NCBI GenBank assembly: GCA_030150305.1
Contig: JASLGD010000145.1
Location: 1 to 6,324, forward strand
Direction: 5' to 3'
Origin: Caldimonas sp.
GTDB taxonomy: Bacteria > Pseudomonadota > Gammaproteobacteria > Burkholderiales > Burkholderiaceae_C
Length of the DNA stretch: 6,324 bases
Position numbers and translations under genes: made by a program. The notes beneath the pieces are model-generated. The model had not been told where the DNA came from, did not search any database, and saw only the letters and a program-made list of their open reading frames with translations. Shown piece by piece: positions 1 to 5,978 of the stretch. Each line of letters opens with the position of its first letter. Within the stretch, counting starts at the first letter, position 1.

Positions 1-54
1 CGGCGAGACCGAGCCGCGCAGGGGAACGCCGCCGTGGACGACGAGATCGCTCAT
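1..54 (-). CDS. N-terminus of an EPT-family enzyme (probable AroA-type EPSP synthase), cut by the window edge
   Basis: Only the first 18 codons are present, reading M-S-D-L-V-V-H-G-G-V-P-L-R-G-S-V-S-P. The pattern of a short beta strand, then GG-x-PLRG-x-V, is how enolpyruvyl transferases begin, both AroA (3-phosphoshikimate 1-carboxyvinyltransferase, shikimate pathway) and MurA (UDP-GlcNAc carboxyvinyltransferase, peptidoglycan synthesis). The segment ends before the diagnostic DKS-x-x-HR (AroA) or GAKNA (MurA) motif, so the two cannot be separated; the Val-Ser-Pro ending leans slightly towards AroA. The ATG at 54-52 follows a GGAG at 64-61 with a 6-base spacer, which supports this start. 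The gene lies in the same direction as the kinase, 89 bases beyond its stop codon, and has its own ribosome binding site, so it is probably a separate housekeeping gene. Confidence 0.45.
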   Translation of the reverse strand, partial: MSDLVVHGGVPLRGSVSP

Positions 55-60
55 CGAAGA

Positions 61-64
61 CTCC
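61..64 (-). promoter_or_regulatory. Shine-Dalgarno for the left-edge gene
   Basis: GGAG on the minus strand sits six bases before the ATG at 54-52. It decides the start of the otherwise truncated left-edge gene and shows that the 55-143 gap holds a new translation initiation site rather than a continuation of the kinase. Confidence 0.5.
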
Positions 65-143
65 GTTCGGTGCAGTGCGCGCGAGTCTGGCGTCGCGCGG
101 TGAATCGGCAATGAAGCCGACGTGAAGCGCAGCGACGGCCGGC

Positions 144-2210
144 TCAGGTCGACGCCATGCCGAGCACCGACGCGATCGTCGAGTAGAGCCGCGATGGATC
201 GACGGGCTTGGGCAGGTGGACGCCGTAGCCGGCCTGCTGCGCCTTGACCGCGTCCTCGCTGCGCGCGAACGCGGTCAGCGCGATCGCCGGCAGCTCGCGC
301 GCACCGGACTCTGGCAGCGCGCGGATCCTGCGCATCAGCTCGTAGCCGTCGACGCGCGGCATGCCGATGTCGCTGATCAGCAGATCGGGCCGCTCGTCGC
401 CGAGCGCGGCGAGCGCCTCGTCGGCCGAGCCGGCGGAGCGCACCCGCGCGCCCCAGCCTTGCAGCATGTGGGTGAGCATCTCGCGGCCGTCGGCCTCGTC
501 GTCGACGACGAGGATGCGCGTGCCCGAGAGGTCGGCATCGAGGGCGGCGGGAACGGTCGCCGGCGGCGTCGTCGGTGCGACGGCGCTGCGCTCGACGTCG
601 ACGACCACCGAAGGTTGCGTCGGCAAGCGGATCGTGAACGTCGCGCCGCGGCCGACGCCGTCGCTCATCGCCTCGACGGTGCCGCCGTGCAGCTCGACGA
701 GCTGGCGCACGATCGCGAGGCCGAGGCCGAGGCCGCCGTGCGTCCGCGCCTCGCTCGACTCCGCCTGGCGGAAGCGCTCGAAGACGTGCGGCAGGAACTC
801 GGCCGGGATGCCCGCGCCGTCGTCCCGCACGATCAGCCTGACCTCGGTCGGACTCCGCTCGGCGGCGAGCGTCACGTGGCCTCCGGGCGGCGTGAACTTG
901 ATCGCGTTCGAGAGCAGGTTCCAGACGACCTGCTGCAGCCGGCTCGCGTCGGCGAGCAGCTCGCACCCCCCGGGCAGGTCGAGCTGGCGCAGCGTGATCG
1001 AGCGCGCGTCGGCGGCGGGCTTGAGCGACGACACCACGGTCTCGAACACCGCGGCGATCGTCACCGGCTGGATGTCGAGCTTGAGGCTCCCCGACGTGAT
1101 GCGGCTGACGTCGAGCAGCTCCTCGATCAGGCGCGCCTGCGCGCGCGCGTTGCGCTCGATCGTCGCCGCCGCCTGCGCGACGTCGACCGATCCGCTCGCG
1201 CGCCCGAGCAGGTGCGTCCAGCCGAGGATCGCGCTCAGCGGCGTGCGCAGCTCGTGCGAGAGGGTGGCGAGGAACTCGTCCTTCATCCGGCTCGCTCGCT
1301 CGGCCTCGAGGCGCGCCTGGCGCTCCGCCGCGAGCAGCGCCTCGCGCTCTTCCTCGAGGAGCTTCTGCCGGCTGATGTCGATCGTGACGCCGTCGAAGCG
1401 GATCGGCTGGCCCGACGCGTCGCGATAGACGCGCCCCTTGGCGCGGATCCAGCGCCAGACGCCCTGCGGCGAGACGGTGCGGTACTCGACGTCGTAGCGC
1501 GCGCGGCCCTCGACGGCGGCGTCGATCGCGGCGCGCACGCGATCGCGGTCGTCGGCGTGGATGATGGAGTAGAAGAGGTCGAAGTCGATCTGCTCGTCTG
1601 GCGGCAGCCAGAAGTGCTCCTTGCACTTCGCGTTCCACTCGATGACGTCGAGCGGCCACGGGCAGTGGAACGTGCCGAGCTCGCCGGCGTCGACGGCGAC
1701 CTCGAGCGCCTCGTTGGCGCGGATCGCTTCGGCGTTGGCGAGCCGCTCGGCGAGCCGCGCTTGTTCCTGCTCGGCGAGGTGGCGCCGCGTCTGGTACTGG
1801 CGGTCGCGCGCGCGCAGCGCCGAGCGCGCCGCGCTCGCGAGCGTCTCGGCGTTGAGCGGCCGCTCGAGCAGGACGGTGTTGCCGAGGCGCGCGAGGACGC
1901 CGGTCGCGCCGCCCGGCCGGGTGCCGACGCGGCGCGCGACGAGGGCGATGAACGGGAAGTCGGACCACGGCGGCTGCCGCTCGATCCAGCGGCCGAGCGC
2001 CTCGAACGGCGCGCCGACGAGCGACTCCTCGGTGACGAACGCGGTGCCCGCGCCGGCGCCGAGCGCGTCGATCAGCGCCTCGAGCGACGCGCACACCTCG
2101 GCGTGCATCGACTGCGCCTGCAGGACCTGCGAGATCACGAGCGCGTCGCGTCCGCGCGGCGCGTGCACGAGCACCCGACGCTCGACCGGCGTCGACGGCT
2201 GCGAGCTCAT
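144..2210 (-). CDS. Hybrid sensor histidine kinase (pseudo-receiver, PAS, HisKA, HATPase, receiver) paired with a KaiC-like ATPase
   Basis: A 688-residue protein with no membrane segment or signal peptide, so cytoplasmic. Domains in order: a receiver-like fold (about 11-132) without the phosphoacceptor Asp; a charged coiled coil (about 136-170); a PAS_3-type sensor domain (about 168-283) containing HADDRDRV and RWIRAKGRV; a helical linker (284-310); HisKA with SHELRTPL and the phosphorylatable His319; a HATPase domain with the N-box NLLSNAIKF (431-439), DDGAGI (463-468) and HGGLGLGLAI (491-500); a Pro/Ala-rich linker (531-560); and a C-terminal receiver with Asp570/Asp571, phosphoacceptor Asp614, Thr646 and Lys668. 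All kinase and C-terminal receiver residues appear intact, so it should autophosphorylate and pass phosphate to its own receiver. The ATG at 2210-2208 was chosen because it overlaps the stop of the KaiC-like gene and gives an N-terminus that starts directly at the first domain; the frame stays open much further upstream, but only opposite the kaiC-like coding sequence. The PAS ligand is unknown. No output domain or separate response regulator is seen nearby. Confidence 0.93.
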   Translation of the reverse strand: MSSQPSTPVERRVLVHAPRGRDALVISQVLQAQSMHAEVCASLEALIDALGAGAGTAFVTEESLVGAPFEALGRWIERQPPWSDFPFIALVARRVGTRPGGATGVLARLGNTVLLERPLNAETLASAARSALRARDRQYQTRRHLAEQEQARLAERLANAEAIRANEALEVAVDAGELGTFHCPWPLDVIEWNAKCKEHFWLPPDEQIDFDLFYSIIHADDRDRVRAAIDAAVEGRARYDVEYRTVSPQGVWRWIRAKGRVYRDASGQPIRFDGVTIDISRQKLLEEEREALLAAERQARLEAERASRMKDEFLATLSHELRTPLSAILGWTHLLGRASGSVDVAQAAATIERNARAQARLIEELLDVSRITSGSLKLDIQPVTIAAVFETVVSSLKPAADARSITLRQLDLPGGCELLADASRLQQVVWNLLSNAIKFTPPGGHVTLAAERSPTEVRLIVRDDGAGIPAEFLPHVFERFRQAESSEARTHGGLGLGLAIVRQLVELHGGTVEAMSDGVGRGATFTIRLPTQPSVVVDVERSAVAPTTPPATVPAALDADLSGTRILVVDDEADGREMLTHMLQGWGARVRSAGSADEALAALGDERPDLLISDIGMPRVDGYELMRRIRALPESGARELPAIALTAFARSEDAVKAQQAGYGVHLPKPVDPSRLYSTIASVLGMAST

Positions 2211-3730
2211 CGCGGACGATCGCGCAGCATCTTCGTCTCGCCCACGTACTGGATCGCGTCGCCGAGCACGCCTTCGAAGCCGACGATCGGCTCGCCGACC
2301 TGCAGGCCGCTCTCGCTGCTGAGGCGAAGCTCGCGGATCGTCCGCTCGTTCTGCGAGGTGCGGCTCTTGACCGCGGTGATCGCCGAGCGGACGGCACCTT
2401 CGGCCTCGAAGAAGCGGAACATCAACGTCGCATCGGCGAGGTAGCTGACGTCGATGTCGCTGCGCACGGCGCCGACCGAGCCGTGCTCGCCGACGATCAT
2501 CATCGTCGTCACCGACCGGTTGTTGAGGAACGTCAGCAGCTCGTGCATGTGCAGCAGCAGGAACGTCTGGCCGGGCATCGCCTGCAGGTAAGCGTTCAGG
2601 CTGTCGATCGCGACGAACGACGAGCGGCCTTGCTCGACGTCGCGCACGACCCGCGACGCGAACTCGCCCGGCGTCAGCTCGGCAGGGTCGATCTGGGCGA
2701 TGCGGCACGTGCCCGAGCGCACGAACGGCTCGATGTCCATGTGCAGCATCTTGCTGCGCAGGAGCAGCGTCGAGAGCCCCTCGTCGAAGAGGTAATAGGT
2801 CGCGCGCTCGCCGCGCTGCAGGGCGGCGTGCATGCAGTGCACGGCGGTCGTCGTCTTGCCGACCCCCGAGGGCCCGATCAGGAGCGTGCTCGTGCCGCTC
2901 GAAAGGCCACCGCCGAGCATCTCGTCGAGCTCCGGAGAGCCGGTGCCGACCTGCTGGTGAACGACCTCGCCGCGGTGCCGCGAGGCGACGAGGCGAGGGA
3001 ACACGGCGACGCGACCCGTGTCGAGCACGAAGTCGTGCAGCCCGCCCTGGAACTTCTGGCCGCGCATCTTGACGACGCGCAACCGTCGCGTCTCGGTGCC
3101 GTAGTCCTGGATCGCCTGCTCGAGGCTGATCACGCCGTGCGAGATGCTGTGCAGCTGCAGGTCGCCCGGGTCCGACGTCTTGTCGTCGACGAGCAGCACC
3201 GTGCACGAGCGGGTCGCGAAGAACTGCTTGAGCGTCAGCACCTGGCGGCGGTAGCGCAGCGGATCCTGCGCCAGCAGCCGCATCTCCGACAGGCTGTCGA
3301 ACACCACGCGCGACGGCGAGTCGCGCTCGACGCGCTCGGTCAGCTTGCGGATCGTCTCGCCGAGCTCGACCTCCGACGGATAGAGGATCGACTGCTCGGA
3401 GTCGGGCCCGCGCGCGCTGTCGTCGACGAGCTCGAAGACGTCGATGCCGTCGAGCGACCAGCCGTGCGAGCGCACGACCGCGTCGAGCTCTTCCGCGGTC
3501 TCGGAGAGCGTGACGTAGAGGCCGCGCTCGCCGCGCGCGACGCCGGCCATGAGAAAGCACAGGCCGAACGTCGTCTTGCCGGTGCCGGGCGTGCCTTCGA
3601 GCAGGTAGACGCGGTTGCGCGTCAGGCCGCCGCCGAGGATTGCGTCGAGCCCGTCGACCCCGGTCGACGCCGGCGTTCCGGCGTCCCCGCAGGCGGCGGT
3701 CGTGCCGCTGTCGGTGTTGTTGTTGGACAT
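2207..3730 (-). CDS. KaiC-like double-domain RecA/DnaB-fold ATPase
   Basis: A 507-residue protein, about the length of cyanobacterial KaiC (roughly 520), with two tandem KaiC domains. CI (about 22-245) has Walker A GTPGTGKTT (46-54), a Walker B strand ending in Asp145-Ser146 (RVVFDSLSE) and KMRG (221-224). CII (about 259-497) has Walker A GPSGVGKTT (286-294), FDEG (315-318) and a Walker B strand ending in Asp376-Ser377. Both ATP sites look competent, and KaiC-family proteins form hexameric rings. It differs from clock KaiC at two places: the CI acidic pair reads Ser76-Glu77, and the CII autophosphorylation pair reads Ser429-Tyr430 where the clock protein has Ser431-Thr432 (my hand alignment). 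It therefore belongs with the many proteobacterial KaiC-like ATPases found beside histidine kinases, whose role is signalling rather than proven timekeeping. The start ATG has a GGGAG five bases upstream. Its TGA overlaps the kinase ATG, so the two are one translationally coupled unit. No kaiA or kaiB is visible. The symbol kaiC is withheld because the clock residues are not conserved. Confidence 0.93.
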   Translation of the reverse strand: MSNNNTDSGTTAACGDAGTPASTGVDGLDAILGGGLTRNRVYLLEGTPGTGKTTFGLCFLMAGVARGERGLYVTLSETAEELDAVVRSHGWSLDGIDVFELVDDSARGPDSEQSILYPSEVELGETIRKLTERVERDSPSRVVFDSLSEMRLLAQDPLRYRRQVLTLKQFFATRSCTVLLVDDKTSDPGDLQLHSISHGVISLEQAIQDYGTETRRLRVVKMRGQKFQGGLHDFVLDTGRVAVFPRLVASRHRGEVVHQQVGTGSPELDEMLGGGLSSGTSTLLIGPSGVGKTTTAVHCMHAALQRGERATYYLFDEGLSTLLLRSKMLHMDIEPFVRSGTCRIAQIDPAELTPGEFASRVVRDVEQGRSSFVAIDSLNAYLQAMPGQTFLLLHMHELLTFLNNRSVTTMMIVGEHGSVGAVRSDIDVSYLADATLMFRFFEAEGAVRSAITAVKSRTSQNERTIRELRLSSESGLQVGEPIVGFEGVLGDAIQYVGETKMLRDRPR

Positions 3731-3735
3731 GATGA

Positions 3736-3740
3736 CTCCC
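3736..3740 (-). promoter_or_regulatory. Shine-Dalgarno of the kaiC-like gene
   Basis: GGGAG on the minus strand, five bases before the ATG at 3730-3728. It fixes the start of the KaiC-like ATPase and contrasts with the downstream kinase, which has no good Shine-Dalgarno of its own and depends on the ATGA overlap. Confidence 0.7.
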
Positions 3741-3844
3741 GGGCGGAATCTACGGCGGGGCTCGTGCGCGTCGCGTAGGACAACAGCGCTGCGAGCCTTC
3801 CGCAGCGGCGATCGACGACGAGAGGTCGCTGTCCGACGCGACGT

Positions 3845-3872
3845 CGCCGCGGCAGCGAGCGCTGCCTCGGCG
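3845..3872 (-). repeat. GC-rich hairpin in the leader of the kaiC-like operon
   Basis: A perfect 6-bp stem GGCAGC/GCTGCC (3851-3856 with 3861-3866) closes a 4-base loop. After one C/T mismatch it continues for five more pairs, CGCCG (3845-3849) with CGGCG (3868-3872), giving eleven pairs in all. It lies 115 bases upstream of the kaiC-like ATG and about 110 bases past the stop of the small exported protein gene. There is no T tract on the minus strand after it, so it is not a standard intrinsic terminator. It could be a leader structure, or chance in GC-rich DNA. Confidence 0.35.
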
Positions 3873-3930
3873 CCGGCCCGATGGCTGGCGCTCCGTCGCG
3901 GCGGCCAGCGGAGCGATCAACTTCCGGCGG

Positions 3931-3961
3931 CACGTCAGGACGTGGCGCCCGCGTGGGCGCC
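3931..3961 (-). terminator. Possible terminator: two abutting inverted repeats after the small exported protein gene
   Basis: GGCGCCC (3944-3950), loop GCGT, GGGCGCC (3955-3961) is a perfect 7-bp GC stem starting 22 bases past the stop codon of the small gene. It abuts a second inverted repeat, CACGT-CAGG-ACGTG (3931-3944). The position right after a stop codon fits transcription termination, but no T run follows on the minus strand. This could equally be an operator, a Rho-independent site of weak type, or chance. Confidence 0.3.
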
Positions 3962-3983
3962 GGGGCGCGGGTGGCGCGGGCAG

Positions 3984-4241
3984 CTAGCCGGCGCGCCCCT
4001 TCATCGCCGCGCGCGCGTTCTCGTTGCACGTCTTCATCGCGCCGTGGTCGGCGGCGGCCTGCACGCAGCCCTGCAGCGCCTGCAGCGCCTGGATCCGTTC
4101 CGCGATCCTCGCCAGCTCGCGCTGCTTGTGCTGGGCGAAGTCGGCGCCCCCGCCCGGCGCGCCGGCTGGCTGCGCCGCGACGCCGCACGGCGCCGCTGCG
4201 GCGACGAAGAGCATCAGCGTCGCTGCTTGCACGAACTTCAT
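3984..4241 (-). CDS. Small exported protein with a CX12C cysteine pair, unknown function
   Basis: An 85-residue protein. Residues 1-23 form a classical signal peptide: MKF, a hydrophobic core ATLMLFVAAAA, then a small-residue end GVAA, with cleavage probably just before or after Gln24. The mature chain has a Gly/Pro-rich start (24-33) and then a strongly helical, charged segment (ADFAQHKQRELARIAERIQ, about 33-51). Two cysteines sit in the final third, in GCVQAAADHGAMKTCNE, with twelve residues between them; this spacing suits a helical hairpin held by a disulfide in the periplasm. The ATG at 4241-4239 has a strong GGGAGG five bases upstream; a longer in-frame reading exists but would bury the signal peptide. 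I recognise the general type (short periplasmic helical proteins with two Cys) but no named family or role. It lies between the porin and the kaiC-like operon, 154 bases after the porin stop, so may be its own transcript. Confidence 0.75.
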   Translation of the reverse strand: MKFVQAATLMLFVAAAAPCGVAAQPAGAPGGGADFAQHKQRELARIAERIQALQALQGCVQAAADHGAMKTCNENARAAMKGRAG

Positions 4242-4246
4242 GGAAA

Positions 4247-4252
4247 CCTCCC
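4247..4252 (-). promoter_or_regulatory. Shine-Dalgarno of the small exported protein gene
   Basis: GGGAGG on the minus strand, five bases before the ATG at 4241-4239. It is the best ribosome binding site in the window and settles the start on the signal-peptide form of the protein. Confidence 0.75.
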
Positions 4253-4395
4253 GATCAGGTCGTCGCAAGACCCCCGCGGCCTCGCCGAACGCCGATCGTG
4301 CGGCGGCGTCGCCGCGCCGTGGGTGAAGCAGCGTAAAGGCGCGCCTCAATTTCTCACGCGGCTGTCGCGGCACCGCATGTCCGGCGCACGCGGCG

Positions 4396-5694
4396 TCAGA
4401 ACGATGCCTGCAGGCGCAGCTGCGCCGTCAGCGCGTTCGCGAGCAGCGGCGTCGTGTTCGGATGGATGACGACCTGAACGTCGGGCTGCAGCGACACCGC
4501 GTCGTTCACGACGATCCGATAGGTGAGCTCGAGCGCGACTTCGGACGGCGTGACCGCCACTCCTTGGGCGTGCTGCGCCGCGAGATAGTGCGAGCCGTTG
4601 CGCGCGACCGCCGCCGCAAAGCCGAGCTCGTCGGCCGCGCGGCCGGCGATCAGGCCCGAGACGACGACGCCCGCGCCGGCGTAGCTGCCGAAGCGATCGA
4701 CGCGCGGGTCGCCGGCGCCGAGCTGAAGAAAGCCGTGAACGCGAGGGCCGTCCGCGGGTGACCACACCGTGCTCTCGCCGAGGACGTAGCCGCCGCTGCT
4801 GCCGCGGTGCGTCACGGCATCGCCGTTCGCCGTCGTCTGCGAGAGGTCGGCGAATGTCGCGGTGTAATGCCAGGCGCCGATCGCCAGCTTCGCCGTGTAG
4901 TCGCCGAGCCCGGCGCGGCGCCCGATGCGCATGCTCGGCGTCGGCGCTCGGTTCGCGTCGACCGGCCGGTCGATCCAGGCGGCTTCGGCGACCCACAACG
5001 TTCCGTCGTCGCCATGCGCCCGCGCGCTGCCGCCGGTCTGATGGAGCGGAGCGCCATCGAGCACCGCCAGCCGCAGCACGACGTTCGCGACCGGCTTGGC
5101 GGCGAAGCGCGCGCCGAGCGAGGTGTCGGGAAAGATCGACGGCCCGGCGACGCCGCTTTGCGCGAACTCGGGGCCGGTGCCGAACGAGCTGTTGACGAAC
5201 AGCCCTGCGCCTTGCAGGCGATCGAACTCGCTGCTCAGGTCGTAGAGCCCGAGCAGCGCGGAGAAGCGGTTGTCGGCGAAGTTGCGCTCGAGCCAGACCT
5301 CGTAGATCTTCAGCAGATTCGGCGCAGCGGTGTTGCTGACGCCCTGCGCGTCGCCGACGAGCGCGCTCGGCTGGCCGCCCTGCACCCAGAGCACGTCGGC
5401 GTACGCCGTCGTCGCGCGCCAGCCGAGCAGCGCCTCGAGGTCGGCGACGGCGTTCGCGTTCAGGTTGCTCGTCGCCGTCGCGCCGCTGCGCGCGCCGCCG
5501 CGCGCGTTGACGAACGCGCTGGCGTTCCATGTCGCGCCGAACGTCAAGCCCGGACCCGCGCCGCTGGCGTCCGGCGGCTGGGCCCGGGCGGGCGGCGCAG
5601 CGGCAAGGGCGGCGACCGTGCACGCCGCAGCGAGCGCGTGCGACACGCGGCAGGCGGCGCGGATCACGGCGGTCGAACGAACGTCGCCTGGCAT
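4396..5694 (-). CDS. OprB-type carbohydrate-selective outer-membrane porin
   Basis: A 432-residue beta-barrel protein predicted to let sugars or other small solutes through the outer membrane. The N-terminus carries Arg residues followed by a hydrophobic Ala-rich core and PPARA, giving probable signal peptidase cleavage after Ala38. The family core is clear: LLKIYEVWLERNFADNRF (about 127-144), GLYDLSSEFD (149-158), LFVNSSFGTGPEFAQSG (165-181) and GPSIFP (184-189), then a VLDGAPL strand (211-217). Near the end is the usual OprB LELTYRIVV...VSLQPDVQVVIHP (388-412), and the last residue is Phe, the signal read by the barrel assembly machinery. The length matches the family. The start is uncertain: ATG 5694-5692 lacks a clear Shine-Dalgarno, and a GTG at 5667-5665 would give a shorter signal peptide; longer upstream readings are rejected because they bury the signal peptide. 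It is transcribed away from the cache-domain fragment. No transporter or sugar enzyme is nearby, so the substrate cannot be inferred. Confidence 0.9.
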   Translation of the reverse strand: MPGDVRSTAVIRAACRVSHALAAACTVAALAAAPPARAQPPDASGAGPGLTFGATWNASAFVNARGGARSGATATSNLNANAVADLEALLGWRATTAYADVLWVQGGQPSALVGDAQGVSNTAAPNLLKIYEVWLERNFADNRFSALLGLYDLSSEFDRLQGAGLFVNSSFGTGPEFAQSGVAGPSIFPDTSLGARFAAKPVANVVLRLAVLDGAPLHQTGGSARAHGDDGTLWVAEAAWIDRPVDANRAPTPSMRIGRRAGLGDYTAKLAIGAWHYTATFADLSQTTANGDAVTHRGSSGGYVLGESTVWSPADGPRVHGFLQLGAGDPRVDRFGSYAGAGVVVSGLIAGRAADELGFAAAVARNGSHYLAAQHAQGVAVTPSEVALELTYRIVVNDAVSLQPDVQVVIHPNTTPLLANALTAQLRLQASF

Positions 5695-5753
5695 GGCGAG
5701 AACAGGACGGAGGCTGGATTCTCGCGGTGCGAACGCTCGACTGATGCACACCG

Positions 5754-5939
5754 ATGCGCCGGTTGGTCGCGAGCGCCGTCGGCCGCGGCGCGCAGGGCGC
5801 GCCGCCGGCGTCGGCCGAGGCGGCCCGGATCGAGGCGCTCGTGAACGAGGCGGCCGCACCGGTCGAGAGCCAGGGCAAGGCGGCGGCGTTCGCCCGCTTC
5901 AGGACTCCCGACAGCGAATGGTGGTCGGGCGACACGATC
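5754..5939 (+). pseudogene. Truncated N-terminal fragment of a cache-domain sensor protein
   Basis: Translation from ATG 5754 gives about 62 residues before similarity ends. Residues 22-61 (EAARIEALVNEAAAPVES, then GKAAAFARFRTPDSEWWSGDT) match the start of bacterial single-cache sensor domains: a helix with ALV-x-x-AAA, then GKAAFA-x-F, then SEW-x-x-GDTY. The aromatic residue expected after GDT is missing (Ile62), and the rest of the cache fold, normally another 60 or more residues, is absent. What follows is a short repeat and then the antisense of another gene, although the frame stays open to the window edge. The first 20 residues lack a hydrophobic signal-peptide core, so the export signal may also be eroded. 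An in-frame TGA at 5742 limits any upstream extension, and there is no Shine-Dalgarno. It lies divergent from the porin with 59 bases between the two ATGs. The family call is from remembered motifs. Confidence 0.5.
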
Positions 5940-5942
5940 CCA

Positions 5943-5978
5943 AGGAGCGAGGCTCACCCGAGGAGCGAGGTTCACGCG
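5943..5978. repeat. Tandem imperfect 18-bp direct repeat at the cache-fragment junction
   Basis: AGGAGCGAGGCTCACCCG (5943-5960) is followed at once by AGGAGCGAGGTTCACGCG (5961-5978), identical at 16 of 18 positions. The repeat begins six bases after the cache-domain similarity ends, and the second copy contains the stop codon of the minus-strand gene to the right. It may mark a deletion or slippage junction. Confidence 0.6.

Noticed and set aside
78..99. Inverted repeat CGCGCGA / TCGCGCG after the kinase stop as a terminator
   Set aside because: A perfect 7-bp stem with an 8-base loop, but it is alternating CG with no following T tract, and such stems are expected by chance at this base composition.
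216..2444. Long plus-strand open frame (742 codons) opposite the hybrid kinase
   Set aside because: Its translation is Arg/Ala/Asp-rich with no domain, and it lies antisense to clearly conserved kinase motifs. In DNA this GC-rich, the strand opposite a real gene commonly stays open.
2211..3560. N-terminal extension of the kinase by 450 residues in its own frame
   Set aside because: The extension is Arg/Ala-rich shadow translation of the kaiC-like gene. The ATGA overlap start at 2210 begins immediately before the first domain.
2483..3778. Plus-strand open frame opposite the KaiC-like gene
   Set aside because: Low-complexity Arg/Ala/Val composition and no recognisable motif, antisense to both Walker motifs of the ATPase.
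4337..4346. 10-bp palindrome AGGCGCGCCT in an AT-richer patch upstream of the small exported gene
   Set aside because: It could be an operator, but there is no second copy or promoter around it, and GC palindromes are common here.
5695..5753. Divergent promoter between porin and cache fragment
   Set aside because: The 59-base gap has no convincing -35/-10 pair on either strand, so no promoter is called.
4346..5935. Minus-strand frame of 529 codons overlapping the porin
   Set aside because: It is an Arg-rich out-of-frame shadow of the porin; the porin frame carries the signal peptide, OprB motifs and terminal Phe.
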